Source: Monoglobus sp964442605
GTDB lineage: Bacteria > Bacillota > Clostridia > Monoglobales > Monoglobaceae
Assembly: GCA_964442605.1 (NCBI GenBank)
Contig: CAYTZR010000013.1
Coordinates: 1 to 44,754, forward strand
Direction: 5' to 3'
Length of the DNA stretch: 44,754 nucleotides
A program made the translations under genes and the position numbers. Below are positions 1-8,577 of this stretch, piece after piece (position 1 is the stretch's first letter; each line of letters starts with the position of its first letter). The notes beneath the pieces are model-generated. The model was not told the DNA's origin, did not search any database, and saw only the letters and a program-made list of their open reading frames with translations.

Positions 1-116
1 TAATTAATTATGAGGAAACGCAATGACAATATCATAACTTTCCAAACGAGACATTAGTCAACGGCGTGAAAATAAATTAAACTTTTACTTGACACTAACA
101 CGCCGATTTTGGCGGC

Positions 117-145
117 TTGCAATATTTGATTTATTATGCTATAAT
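117..145 (+). promoter_or_regulatory. Sigma-A-type promoter of the DHHW protein gene
   Basis: TTGCAA at 117-122 and TATAAT at 140-145 are separated by 17 bases. The expected transcript start is near 152, just before the GGAGG ribosome site at 160-164. This rules out the upstream in-frame start at 117, which lies in the -35 box. Confidence 0.75.
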
Positions 146-170
146 ATTAAAAAAGCTTTGGAGGATTAAT

Positions 171-1580
171 ATGAGGTTTAGAAACAAACTATTCGGAATA
201 ATTATATCGGCAGCCGTTGCGCTCAGCTCGTGTGCCGGTGTTGCCGTATTTGCCGATACAGGCATATCGGTTTATGTTGACGGACTAAGAGTGACTTTTG
301 ACGAGGAGCCTCGCATCGAGGATGACAGAACGCTGGTACCTATGCGCGGAATATTTGAGGCATTGGGCGCTGATGTCAAGTGGGATGAGAAAACCGAAAC
401 CGCCTCCGCGACTTTGGGTGATACTACGGTTTCATTGACAATTGATGACAACATTATGAAAAAGAATGATGAGATAATTGAGCTTGAGGTGCCGGCGAGA
501 ATATTCGGCGAGAGGACGCTTGTGCCGGTGCGTGCCGTCTCAGAAGCGTTCGGCAGCTATGTCGATTGGGATGAGGCGACTCAAACCGTGTTTGTTGACA
601 GCAAAGAAAATCCTTTGCAGGGCGCTGTCGTAACCGATGAGTACAGGTACCGAAATTATGACGGCGAATATGGCGGAATACATATTTTTGATAATTCATC
701 GGATTTTTTCGGTATGGAGCTTTTGAATATTACAGATGAGCAGGGAATAAGCTATGCCGAAACCATAAACGCGTTTGCCGATGCGGCTCCGGGCGCTAAT
801 GTTTACAATTTAATCGCACCGACAGCGGCGGAATTTTATGCAAGCAACGATATGAGAACACACTACACCGCGGCGTTCAGAAAAATATACTCACAGCTTA
901 GCGACAGGGTTACGGGTGTAAACGCGGTTTCCAACCTTATGAACCATGCGGATGAAAATATATACTTCCACACCGACCACCACTGGACGCAGCTCGGCGC
1001 ATATTATGCATACGAGGCGTTTATCAACGCGGCGGGAGATGATATTGATCCATACTACACGTTTGATACAACAAATATCTACGGCTACAACGGTTCACTC
1101 GCGACTTTTACATCAGGCACGGCGGGTTATAATATGCTGACTCAGAGCTCTGATCTTTTGCAGCTGTTTTCACCAAAGGTTTGGTACAACGGTAAATCAT
1201 ATAATGACATGTATATGACTGATTTTATTAAGGACATGCGGATATTAAATCCGGACTTTAGAAACTACAGCTGCTTCATTGAAGGCGACTATCCTATAGA
1301 GGTATACAGCACCGGCGTTGAAAACGGAAGATCGCTTGTGATAGTTAAGGAGTCATACGGCAACGCGTTTTCCACATGGGCGATTAACAACTTCCAAACA
1401 GTTTACATAGTCGATTACAGAAAATTCAACAACTACGGAGGAAGCGGCGAGTATACGAATGAATTCAAAATGAGCGAGTTTTATGATTTGACCGGCTTTA
1501 CCGATCTGCTTGTTATAAGCTATCCGGTAACGATTAGTAACACACCCGAGTCATCGGCGCTCAAGGCAATGGCACAGTAG
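171..1580 (+). CDS. Secreted copper-amine-oxidase-N-domain / DHHW (SGNH-like) protein
   Basis: 469 residues from the ATG at 171, which follows GGAGG at 160-164. Residues 1-28 are a signal peptide ending in VFA. Residues 30-150 hold two copies of the copper-amine-oxidase N-terminal motif (RTLVPMRGIFEALGA...W and RTLVPVRAVSEAFGS...W), usually an extracellular wall- or matrix-associated module. The rest matches the DHHW family, related to AlgX/AlgJ-type SGNH acyl-transferases/esterases: TDHHW lies near residue 268 and KESYGNAF near 393-400, whose serine (about 395) is the likely nucleophile. Most DHHW proteins I know have KDSY there, so the Glu is a small deviation. By family analogy it may add or remove acyl groups on an exported glycan; the substrate is unknown. 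It is a single-gene unit with its own promoter and terminator. Confidence 0.8.
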   Translation: MRFRNKLFGIIISAAVALSSCAGVAVFADTGISVYVDGLRVTFDEEPRIEDDRTLVPMRGIFEALGADVKWDEKTETASATLGDTTVSLTIDDNIMKKNDEIIELEVPARIFGERTLVPVRAVSEAFGSYVDWDEATQTVFVDSKENPLQGAVVTDEYRYRNYDGEYGGIHIFDNSSDFFGMELLNITDEQGISYAETINAFADAAPGANVYNLIAPTAAEFYASNDMRTHYTAAFRKIYSQLSDRVTGVNAVSNLMNHADENIYFHTDHHWTQLGAYYAYEAFINAAGDDIDPYYTFDTTNIYGYNGSLATFTSGTAGYNMLTQSSDLLQLFSPKVWYNGKSYNDMYMTDFIKDMRILNPDFRNYSCFIEGDYPIEVYSTGVENGRSLVIVKESYGNAFSTWAINNFQTVYIVDYRKFNNYGGSGEYTNEFKMSEFYDLTGFTDLLVISYPVTISNTPESSALKAMAQ

Positions 1581-1586
1581 AAAAAG

Positions 1587-1610
1587 CAAGGGAGCATCCC
1601 TTGTTTTTTT
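1587..1610 (+). terminator. Rho-independent terminator after the DHHW gene
   Basis: CAAGGGA (1587-1593), a 3-base loop and TCCCTTG (1597-1603), followed by seven T at 1604-1610. It sits 6 bases after the stop codon. Confidence 0.9.
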
Positions 1611-1635
1611 GCGGAAATTTAGCGGTTTTAACGGC

Positions 1636-1664
1636 TTTACAACATCTGAATTTTATGGTATAAT
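1636..1664 (+). promoter_or_regulatory. Promoter of the topoisomerase operon
   Basis: TTTACA at 1636-1641, a 17-base spacer and TATAAT at 1659-1664. It lies 27 bases before the ATG of the B subunit, right after the upstream terminator. Confidence 0.75.
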
Positions 1665-1691
1665 ATTTCGGATTGTTTTGGAGGAATAATT

Positions 1692-3671
1692 ATGTGCGCA
1701 AAAAAATATGATAACGAAAGTATTAGGGCATTAAAGGGCGCGGACAGAGTAAGAAAGCGTCCCGCGGTTATTTTCGGCTCGGACGGTATTGACGGCTGCG
1801 AGCATTCAATGTTCGAAATCCTGTCAAATTCTATTGACGAGGCGCGTGAGGGCTTTGGCGATGCGATAAGCATTACGAGATATTTGGACAAGTCTATCGA
1901 GGTTGAGGATTTTGGACGCGGGGTTCCGGTTGACTATAACGAGCGGGAAAAAAAGTTTAACTGGGAGCTTGTATTCTGCGAGCTGTACGCGGGAGGCAAG
2001 TACAAGAACAATTCCGGCGGCGACTATGAATTCAGCCTTGGCTTAAACGGTCTCGGCGCCTGTGCGACACAGTACAGCTCAGAGTTTATGTATGTCACCG
2101 TTTTGCGTGACGGGTTTAAGTACGAACTCGAATTTAAGGCGGGCAAAAACATAGGCGGTCTTAAAAAAACACCGTTCAGACATCGCCATACGGGGACTAA
2201 AATAACATGGCGGCCCGACTTAAAAGTCTTTACCGATATTGATATACCTCTTGATTTTTATACGGAAACATTGAAGCGTCAAGCGGTTGTCAATCCCGGC
2301 ATTCGCTTTACCCTGAAAAACGAGATTGCCAAAGGACAGTTTGAGGAGCTTGAGTTCTATTATGAAAGCGGTATTGTGGACTATATCAAGGAGCTTACGG
2401 GTGAAAAAGCGTTTACCGAGCCTCATTATGCAGAGGCGGAACGCAGCGGGCGCGACCGAGAGGATTTGCCTGAATACAAGCTTAAAATGAGCTTTGCGTT
2501 TTGCTTCAGCAATGAATTTTGTGTTACAGAGTATTATCATAACTCAAGCTTTCTGGAATACGGAGGCTCTCCCGATAAGGCTGTTCGTAATTCGTTCGTG
2601 TACGCAATCGATAAATATTTAAAAGCCAACAACAAATATAATAAGAGTGAAGGTAAAATACAATACAGCGATGTTCAGGACAGCTTAGTTCTGGTTTCAA
2701 ATTCGTATTCAACAATGACAAGCTACGAAAATCAAACCAAAAAGGCTATAAACAATAAGTTTATTCAGGAGGCAATGACTGAGTTTCTGCGCAAGGAGCT
2801 TGATATATACTTTATTGAAAACAAAATGGATGCCGAAAAAATCTGCAATCAGGTTTTGGTAAACAAGCGCAGCCGCGAAACAGCCGAAAAGACCAGAATA
2901 AACGTAAAGAAAAAGCTGGGCGGCAATCTGGATGTTGCTAACCGCGTTAAAAAATTTGTTGACTGCAGGAGCAAGGATCCCAAAAAGCGCGAGGTATATA
3001 TAGTGGAGGGCGACTCGGCTCTCGGCGCTTGTAAACTGGGCAGGGATAGCGAGTTTCAGGCGATAATACCGCTTCGGGGTAAGATACTTAACTGTCTGAA
3101 GGCTGAATACGACAAAATATTCAACAGCGATGTTATTATTGACCTGCTGAGAGTGCTTGGCTGCGGAGTTGAAATAAAGTCCAAGCATAATAAGGATTTA
3201 AGCTCGTTTGACATAAACAATCTGCGGTGGAACAAGATTATAGTATGTACCGATGCCGATGTTGACGGGTTTCATATAAGGACACTGGTTCTTACGATGA
3301 TATACAGGCTTGTTCCGACTCTTATAGAAAAAGGATATGTGTATATTGCGGAATCACCGTTATATGAGATAAACACAAAAAAGAATACCTATTTTGCCTT
3401 TAACGAGCAGGAAAAAACAGATATTCTCAAAAAAATAGACGGTCAGAAGTATACAATACAAAGAAGCAAGGGACTGGGTGAAAATCAGCCCGATATGATG
3501 TGGAGAACTACAATGAATCCCGAGACACGGCGTTTGATTAAGATTATGCCCTGCGATATAATTAAAACGCAGAAAACCTTTGACCTGCTGATGGGTGACA
3601 ACCTTTCGGGCAGGAAGGAACATATAGCCGAAAACGGACATAACTACATTGACATGATTGATGTATCGTAA
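1692..3671 (+). CDS. Divergent type IIA DNA topoisomerase, subunit B (GyrB/ParE-like)
   Basis: 659 residues, ATG at 1692 with GGAGGA upstream. It is the ATPase subunit of a type II topoisomerase that passes one DNA duplex through another with ATP. Order of parts: GHKL ATPase fold (about 1-220; NSIDEA, DFGRG, LGLNGLGA), transducer domain (to about 390), Toprim domain (EGDSALGACKLGRDSEFQ from residue 439; TDADVDGFHIRT near 520), and C-terminal QSKGLGE-like segment (RSKGLGENQPDMMW near 590). The metal-binding E and DxD of Toprim are present. Several usually fixed positions differ: DNGRG is DFGRG and GGLHGVGA is LGLNGLGA. The companion A subunit follows 85 bases downstream, and dnaA/recF neighbours are absent, so this is probably a ParE or an additional third-type enzyme rather than the main gyrase. 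I leave the symbol blank for that reason. Confidence 0.85.
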   Translation: MCAKKYDNESIRALKGADRVRKRPAVIFGSDGIDGCEHSMFEILSNSIDEAREGFGDAISITRYLDKSIEVEDFGRGVPVDYNEREKKFNWELVFCELYAGGKYKNNSGGDYEFSLGLNGLGACATQYSSEFMYVTVLRDGFKYELEFKAGKNIGGLKKTPFRHRHTGTKITWRPDLKVFTDIDIPLDFYTETLKRQAVVNPGIRFTLKNEIAKGQFEELEFYYESGIVDYIKELTGEKAFTEPHYAEAERSGRDREDLPEYKLKMSFAFCFSNEFCVTEYYHNSSFLEYGGSPDKAVRNSFVYAIDKYLKANNKYNKSEGKIQYSDVQDSLVLVSNSYSTMTSYENQTKKAINNKFIQEAMTEFLRKELDIYFIENKMDAEKICNQVLVNKRSRETAEKTRINVKKKLGGNLDVANRVKKFVDCRSKDPKKREVYIVEGDSALGACKLGRDSEFQAIIPLRGKILNCLKAEYDKIFNSDVIIDLLRVLGCGVEIKSKHNKDLSSFDINNLRWNKIIVCTDADVDGFHIRTLVLTMIYRLVPTLIEKGYVYIAESPLYEINTKKNTYFAFNEQEKTDILKKIDGQKYTIQRSKGLGENQPDMMWRTTMNPETRRLIKIMPCDIIKTQKTFDLLMGDNLSGRKEHIAENGHNYIDMIDVS

Positions 3672-3708
3672 TGCTGTTAAATAAGATTAAATTAGTTATA
3701 TTATTTAT

Positions 3709-3740
3709 TTAGTGAATTTAGTGAATTTTTAGTGAATTTA
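3709..3740. repeat. Three tandem copies of TAGTGAATTT
   Basis: Copies begin at 3710, 3719 and 3730 in the 85-base gap between the two topoisomerase genes, just before the A-subunit ribosome site. One of many short tandem duplications in this window. Confidence 0.85.
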
Positions 3741-3756
3741 TAGAAAGTGGAGAACT

Positions 3757-5949
3757 ATGAAAAAACCGATAATTCAAGAACAACAAATAGTTGATACCCT
3801 TGAGGAAAATTTTATGCCATATGCCATGAGCGTAATAATTTCCAGAGCTATTCCCGAGATTGACGGATTAAAGCCGTCACACAGAAAGCTGCTTTATACA
3901 ATGTATAAAATGGGTCTTATAAACGGAAATCTCACAAAATCCGCGAATATTGTGGGGCAAACAATGAAGCTGAACCCCCACGGCGACGCTGCTATATATG
4001 AAACCATGGTACGCCTTACCGATGGCAATGGAGCGCTGCTTTTGCCGCCGGTAAAATCCAAGGGTAACTTCGGACGTGTGTATTCCCGTGATATGGCATA
4101 TGCCGCGTCAAGATATACTGAGGTTAAGCTAAATCCGGTATGCGTTGAGCTGTTCGGTGAGCTTGACAAAAATACGGTCGATTTTGTGGATAACTATGAC
4201 GGCACAATGAAGGAGCCTACACTGCTGCCCACGACTTTTCCCAATATTCTGGCAAATCCAAATCAGGGAATAGCCGCCGGAATGGCGTCAAATATTTGCA
4301 GCTTTAATCTGCGTGAGCTTTGCGCGGCAACAATCGCGTTAATGCGTGATCCCGCTGCCGACATATCGGATATTATGCCTGCTCCCGACTTTCCGACAGG
4401 CGGACAGCTTTTGTACAACAAGTCTGAAATGCAGGAGATATACCGCACCGGACGCGGTTCAATCAAGGTTAGGGCAAAATATAAATATGATAAATCTCAA
4501 AATTGTATTGATATATATGAAATTCCATACAGCACTACGGTTGAGGTTATAATAGACAAAATCGTGGATTTGGTTAAGACCGGCAAATTAAGAGAGGTAT
4601 CGGATGTCAGAGATGAAACTGATTTGAAAGGACTTAAGGTCACCATCGACTTAAAGCGCGGCACCGATCCGGATAAGCTGATGGCAAAGCTGTTTAAGGC
4701 GACTGCGCTTCAGGACAGCTTTGGATGCAACTTTAATATTCTGGTTGAAGGTTCGCCTATGGTGCTGGGCGTAAACGATATAATTTGCGAATGGCTGAGA
4801 TTTAGAAGAAGCTGTGTAAAGCGTGCCATCAGGTATGATGTCGAAAAAAAGAGCGATAAGCTGCACTTGCTTGAGGGTTTGGCGCTAATTCTTTTGGACA
4901 TTGACAAGGCAATAAAAATTGTACGCGAAACCGAGGAGGATTCGATGGTTATCCCGAACCTTATGAAAGGATTTGGAATAACCCAAGTACAAGCGGAGTT
5001 TGTAGCTGAAATTAAGCTGCGAAATTTGAACAAGGATTATATACTAAAACGCACTGCCGAAATTGAGTCTTTGAAGAAAGAGCTTACGGAGCTTAAAGCG
5101 ACGCTGGAAAGCAAACGCAAAATCAACAGTTTGATTGAAAAGCAGCTTAAACAGGTTGCTAAAAAATACGGAAGCGAACGCAGGACAGAGATTATTTCCG
5201 CGAGTGAAATAATAGAGGCGGAGCCGGAGGAAGTAATCGAAAATTACGGTCTAAAGCTGTTCCGCACAAGAGACGGCTATCTGAAAAAGATTTCATTCGT
5301 TTCGCTGCGCACCAGCGGTGAACAGCGTGTAAAAGAAGGCGATGAGCTTGTCCAGGAAATTGAAGCGCAAAACAGCAGTGAGGTAATTTTCTTCGCGGAG
5401 GGCGGAAGCGCCTATAAGATTAAGGCATATGATATACCCGACAGCAAAGCAAGTCTATTGGGCGAATTTATACCAAATCTTTTGGGACTTGCCGAGAAGG
5501 AGCGAATTCTCGGAATGGCGGCAACCGATGATTTTAAAGGTGAGCTTATATTCTGCTTTGAAAACGGAAAGGTTGCAAAAATACCGCTGGACTCATACCG
5601 TACAAAATCCAACCGCAAAAAGCTGACGGGAGCCTTTGCGGCAAAATCGCTGCCGGTTGAAATTTTCTTTTTAAACGAAAACGAGAATATTGATATTGTT
5701 ATGTTTTCGGATAAGGATAGGGCGATTACCTTCAATACCGAAAAAATACCGCTTAAGGCAACGCGCACATCGCAGGGTGTAAATGTTATGTCGTCGCGCA
5801 AAGGCAGTGTTGTAATTAAGGCTGTTTCCGCCGAAAAAGCGGGACTTAAAAATATCGAAAGATTTAGAACCAAAACTATTCCCGCAGTCGGAGCCGTCGT
5901 TCGCGATGTCGATAAGGGCATAGAGCAAATAAGTCTTGATAATATTTAA
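3757..5949 (+). CDS. Divergent type IIA DNA topoisomerase, subunit A (GyrA/ParC-like)
   Basis: 730 residues, ATG at 3757 after GTGGAGAAC. It is the DNA-cleaving subunit partnering the gene before it. The catalytic tyrosine is Y120 in AASRYTEVKL, the same place as in E. coli ParC. The winged-helix/tower region follows (about 30-330), then a coiled coil (about 430-475) and a beta-pinwheel C-terminal domain (about 490-725). The DNA-gate motif reads QTMKLNPHGD where gyrases have GKYHPHGD, and the loop before the tyrosine is GNFGRVYSRDMAYAASRY instead of GNFGSxDGDPxAAMRY. I see no GyrA box (QRRGGKG), which argues against a supercoiling gyrase and for a decatenase-like role. Likely operonic with subunit B. 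A hairpin terminator lies right after the stop. Confidence 0.85.
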   Translation: MKKPIIQEQQIVDTLEENFMPYAMSVIISRAIPEIDGLKPSHRKLLYTMYKMGLINGNLTKSANIVGQTMKLNPHGDAAIYETMVRLTDGNGALLLPPVKSKGNFGRVYSRDMAYAASRYTEVKLNPVCVELFGELDKNTVDFVDNYDGTMKEPTLLPTTFPNILANPNQGIAAGMASNICSFNLRELCAATIALMRDPAADISDIMPAPDFPTGGQLLYNKSEMQEIYRTGRGSIKVRAKYKYDKSQNCIDIYEIPYSTTVEVIIDKIVDLVKTGKLREVSDVRDETDLKGLKVTIDLKRGTDPDKLMAKLFKATALQDSFGCNFNILVEGSPMVLGVNDIICEWLRFRRSCVKRAIRYDVEKKSDKLHLLEGLALILLDIDKAIKIVRETEEDSMVIPNLMKGFGITQVQAEFVAEIKLRNLNKDYILKRTAEIESLKKELTELKATLESKRKINSLIEKQLKQVAKKYGSERRTEIISASEIIEAEPEEVIENYGLKLFRTRDGYLKKISFVSLRTSGEQRVKEGDELVQEIEAQNSSEVIFFAEGGSAYKIKAYDIPDSKASLLGEFIPNLLGLAEKERILGMAATDDFKGELIFCFENGKVAKIPLDSYRTKSNRKKLTGAFAAKSLPVEIFFLNENENIDIVMFSDKDRAITFNTEKIPLKATRTSQGVNVMSSRKGSVVIKAVSAEKAGLKNIERFRTKTIPAVGAVVRDVDKGIEQISLDNI

Positions 5950-5963
5950 TCTTGAAAATAACG

Positions 5964-5996
5964 GGAGCCGCTCGTCTAAGTCGAGCGGCTCCGATT
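5964..5996 (+). terminator. Terminator after the topoisomerase operon
   Basis: Perfect 11-base stem GGAGCCGCTCG (5964-5974) with CGAGCGGCTCC (5982-5992), 7-base loop, then GATTTT. The T tract is short, so efficiency is uncertain. It may serve both this operon and the minus-strand nitroreductase that ends at 6091. Confidence 0.7.
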
Positions 5997-6037
5997 TTAG
6001 CCGTAATTTTTACTCGTGTTTTTACTCACCGCTTTTT

Positions 6038-6106
6038 AATAATAAATCATAATAATAAATCATAATAATAAATCAATAGTTTATCAAGAATCAATAGTTT
6101 ATCAAG
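6038..6106. repeat. Tandem duplications around the nitroreductase stop codon
   Basis: A 13-base AT-rich unit (AATAATAAATCAT) occurs at 6038-6050 and 6051-6063 with a partial third copy to 6074. An 18-base unit follows at 6071-6088 and 6089-6106. The second 18-base unit contains the last codons and stop of the minus-strand gene, so after the true LINY-stop the strand encodes LINY-stop once more. Confidence 0.9.
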
Positions 6107-6642
6107 ACTTCATCAAGCGGGCGTTTGGGAACATTAAATATTCCGTTTTGATCCTCATAGTATTTTATGCTTTCGTCCTTTTTGTCAACGACTCTGCTGT
6201 GCTGCGCCGGATAACCCACGGCAAGCAAGTACAAAACCTTGTAATCGGTACCGAGCATTTCTTTTAATTTCTCTCTGTTAATCGCACCCAGCCAGCATGT
6301 GGCAAGCCCCATCTCCTCAGCAACAAGCATCATTGTGGCTATTGCCGAGCCGGCATCGACATCAAACACCTTTTTTATACTTTCATCACCGAGTATTGCA
6401 ATATATGATAACGGTCTTTCATTCTCGGCAGGCTCCCAATCGGGCAGATAACCCGCCCAGTCGGTACAGGGATATACCTCCTCATGATTTTCAAGTATCG
6501 CGTATTTAAGAGGCTGCATATTTGAGCCGCAGGCTGCGTATCTCGCGCTGTCTATGATAGTTACAAGATCCTCCCGTTTGACGGGGATTTGCTTAAACCT
6601 TCTTATGCTGCGTCTGTTTTTTACCGCGTCTATTACGTTCAT
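6091..6642 (-). CDS. Nitroreductase family protein (FMN-dependent)
   Basis: 183 residues. The N-terminus AVKNRRSIRRFKQIPV is the flavin-binding start of the nitroreductase/NADH-oxidase fold, followed by SARYAACGSNMQPLKY, the mid-protein ATMMLVAEEMGLATCWLGA helix that packs on FMN, and LLAVGYPA near the end. Members are homodimeric NAD(P)H-dependent FMN enzymes that reduce nitroaromatics, quinones or enones; the physiological substrate cannot be read from sequence. It stands alone on the minus strand between two plus-strand units. A possible -10 (TATAAT, 6691-6686 minus) is upstream, but I find no good -35. Confidence 0.88.
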   Translation of the reverse strand: MNVIDAVKNRRSIRRFKQIPVKREDLVTIIDSARYAACGSNMQPLKYAILENHEEVYPCTDWAGYLPDWEPAENERPLSYIAILGDESIKKVFDVDAGSAIATMMLVAEEMGLATCWLGAINREKLKEMLGTDYKVLYLLAVGYPAQHSRVVDKKDESIKYYEDQNGIFNVPKRPLDEVLINY

Positions 6643-6816
6643 GACAACACTTCCTTTGAAATTCCTTTAAATTTTATTACACTATATTATAACACAAATT
6701 TAGAATGAGTAGCTTTTGTTTTTGATTTGTATAACAGTATTAACATGGCTGTAACATTTGGTGTCAAACTTTGTAGTATAATAAAAGCAATGGATTGAGA
6801 TATTAAGGGTGATTAA

Positions 6817-8484
6817 ATGGCGGAAAAGACCTACAAGATAATAAGACGTACCGAATACGAAAACAGAGGTAGCGCGCCTGTGTATGTGGACACAAGCGAG
6901 ATATTGCGCGACGCGGCTGAGAAAAAAACTGTTATGCAGCTGAAGCTGTACAACAATTGCGCAAAAACCGTCAGGTCAGCGTATTTTAACGTAGGCTGCT
7001 TTGATGAGAGTTTAAATCTCTGTATGCAGCTGAAAAACGTACCATATGTGAATGTTGACGCAAAACCGAATACTGTGTTCGGTAATTCTCAGGTTGTGGA
7101 GGTTCCGGACATAACCCGTTCGGTATTTGTTGAGACTGCGAAAGTATTGTTTGAGGACGGAACATCATGGGCAAATCCCAATCAGGTATTGGCGGAGGAT
7201 ATTGTATCGGAGGAGGCTCTCGGAGAGGAATGGCTGCGCTTGCGCCTCACAAAGGAAATAAAAGACAAAAATTCGAAAAGCAGCGCCCCTCCCAAGCGCA
7301 AATCGCTTATGTCCGCCAACAAAAAGATTGCGGTTTGGATTTCGGTTATTGCCGCCGTTGTCGTTTTGGCGCTGTGCGGAATGGGTATGCAGAGGCATTT
7401 TTCAGCGCGTCAGCTTGCATACAAAACGGCTATGAATTTATATGTAAACCGTGATTTTGAAGCCGCCGCTCCCGCTCTGGACGCTTTGAGCAGCGATTAT
7501 AAGTATTACGGTGATGACAGACGCGAGATTAACTATTCGGCAGCGATCTCATATATGAATACGGAAGATTATCAAAACGCCTTGGTGAATTTTTTGAAAT
7601 GCGGGGATTATAAAAGCTCAGTCAGTAATATGCGGACAATTCTTAATATGTTCGGCAGACTCATAAGCACGGGATATAATCACAGCGCTGCCGTTCAAAA
7701 GGACGGTACGGTAATTGCCGTAGGCAATAATAGCTACGGTCAATGCGATACACAGGAGTGGTCAGGAATAATAGGCGTCGCGGCGGGAGGCAACCATACA
7801 ATAGGCATGACCTATGACGGAATGTTGTTCGGCTGCGGCAACAATGATTACGGACAGTGCGATGTTTCCGGCTGGACAGATATAGTGGCGGTTGACACCG
7901 GCGAAGGGCACACGGTCGCGATAAAGTCCAACGGAAGGGTTATAGCGAGAGGCAACAACGAGTATGGACAGTGCGATGTGCAAGAGTGGGCAGATGTGGT
8001 TCAGATTGCGGTTTCAGCCAATCATACTATCGGACTTAAAAGCGACGGCACAGTACTGGCGGCAGGCTGGAATGAATACGGGCAGTGTGATGTTTCGGGG
8101 GAAAGCAATGTACTGTTTGTCGCTACGGGAGAAAAAAATACGGTGCTTGTGAAATATGACGGAAGCGTTAAGGTTTTGGGAGATAACAGCTTTAATCAAT
8201 GTGATTTGTCAGACATAGAGAATATCGTGTCCGCGTCGGTGGGTCCAAAATACATAGTATACACCGACGTGAACGGAAAGACAAAATCGAAGGGCGATAA
8301 CAGTCAAAATCAAGGCTCTGTATCATTGTGGAACAACGTGATAGCGGTGTCCTGCGGAAGCCAACATACACTGGGACTCAGCGTCAACGGGGGGATTTAC
8401 AGCGTTGGTGACGAAACGGACGGCAAGCTGAAGCTCTCAAAGATAGGTAACATCGGCGCGGAGAACATACCTATTATGGAGTGA
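6817..8484 (+). CDS. Membrane-anchored RCC1-repeat protein
   Basis: 555 residues, ATG at 6817 after AAGGGTGA. Residues 1-165 are a soluble N-terminal region of unknown fold, about 171-194 is one transmembrane helix (IAVWISVIAAVVVLALCG) following a basic stretch, 195-275 is a helical TPR-like linker (AYKTAMNLYVNRDFEAAAPAL, NTEDYQNALVNFLKCGDYKSS), and 285-545 is a series of six or seven RCC1/BNR-type blades of about 40-50 residues with the recurring pattern AVGNN.YGQCDV..W..I..VAAG..HT.GL..DG. The positive-inside rule places the beta-propeller outside the cell. RCC1 propellers bind proteins or ligands; no enzyme motif is seen. Similar TPR-RCC1 membrane proteins occur in gut Clostridia, with function unknown. 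The 3' end carries a tandem copy of its own stop region. Confidence 0.85.
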   Translation: MAEKTYKIIRRTEYENRGSAPVYVDTSEILRDAAEKKTVMQLKLYNNCAKTVRSAYFNVGCFDESLNLCMQLKNVPYVNVDAKPNTVFGNSQVVEVPDITRSVFVETAKVLFEDGTSWANPNQVLAEDIVSEEALGEEWLRLRLTKEIKDKNSKSSAPPKRKSLMSANKKIAVWISVIAAVVVLALCGMGMQRHFSARQLAYKTAMNLYVNRDFEAAAPALDALSSDYKYYGDDRREINYSAAISYMNTEDYQNALVNFLKCGDYKSSVSNMRTILNMFGRLISTGYNHSAAVQKDGTVIAVGNNSYGQCDTQEWSGIIGVAAGGNHTIGMTYDGMLFGCGNNDYGQCDVSGWTDIVAVDTGEGHTVAIKSNGRVIARGNNEYGQCDVQEWADVVQIAVSANHTIGLKSDGTVLAAGWNEYGQCDVSGESNVLFVATGEKNTVLVKYDGSVKVLGDNSFNQCDLSDIENIVSASVGPKYIVYTDVNGKTKSKGDNSQNQGSVSLWNNVIAVSCGSQHTLGLSVNGGIYSVGDETDGKLKLSKIGNIGAENIPIME

Positions 8485-8516
8485 TTTTTTATGGAGTAAT
8501 TTTACGGAGTAATTTT
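8474..8516. repeat. Triplicated stop-codon region of the RCC1 gene
   Basis: TTATGGAGTGATTTT (8474-8488, contains the real TGA stop), TTATGGAGTAATTTT (8489-8503) and ACGGAGTAATTTT (8504-8516) follow each other directly. Copies two and three are slightly diverged. Confidence 0.9.
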
Positions 8517-8521
8517 ATTTG

Positions 8522-8550
8522 TTGACATAAATTAATTATTTTGTTAGAAT
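8522..8550 (+). promoter_or_regulatory. Promoter of the small two-helix membrane protein gene
   Basis: TTGACA at 8522-8527, a 17-base spacer and TAGAAT at 8545-8550; the ATG is 28 bases further on. Confidence 0.8.
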
Positions 8551-8577
8551 ACAATAAAAAGAACAGGAGAACTTTGT

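Noticed and set aside
5960..6000. Inverted repeat at 5964-5992 as an operator
   Set aside because: Position right after the stop and GC-rich perfect stem followed by T bases fit a terminator better.
6038..6106. Short repeats considered as a CRISPR array
   Set aside because: Units are adjacent with no spacers and differ in length; they are plain tandem duplications. The same applies to 21926-21979.
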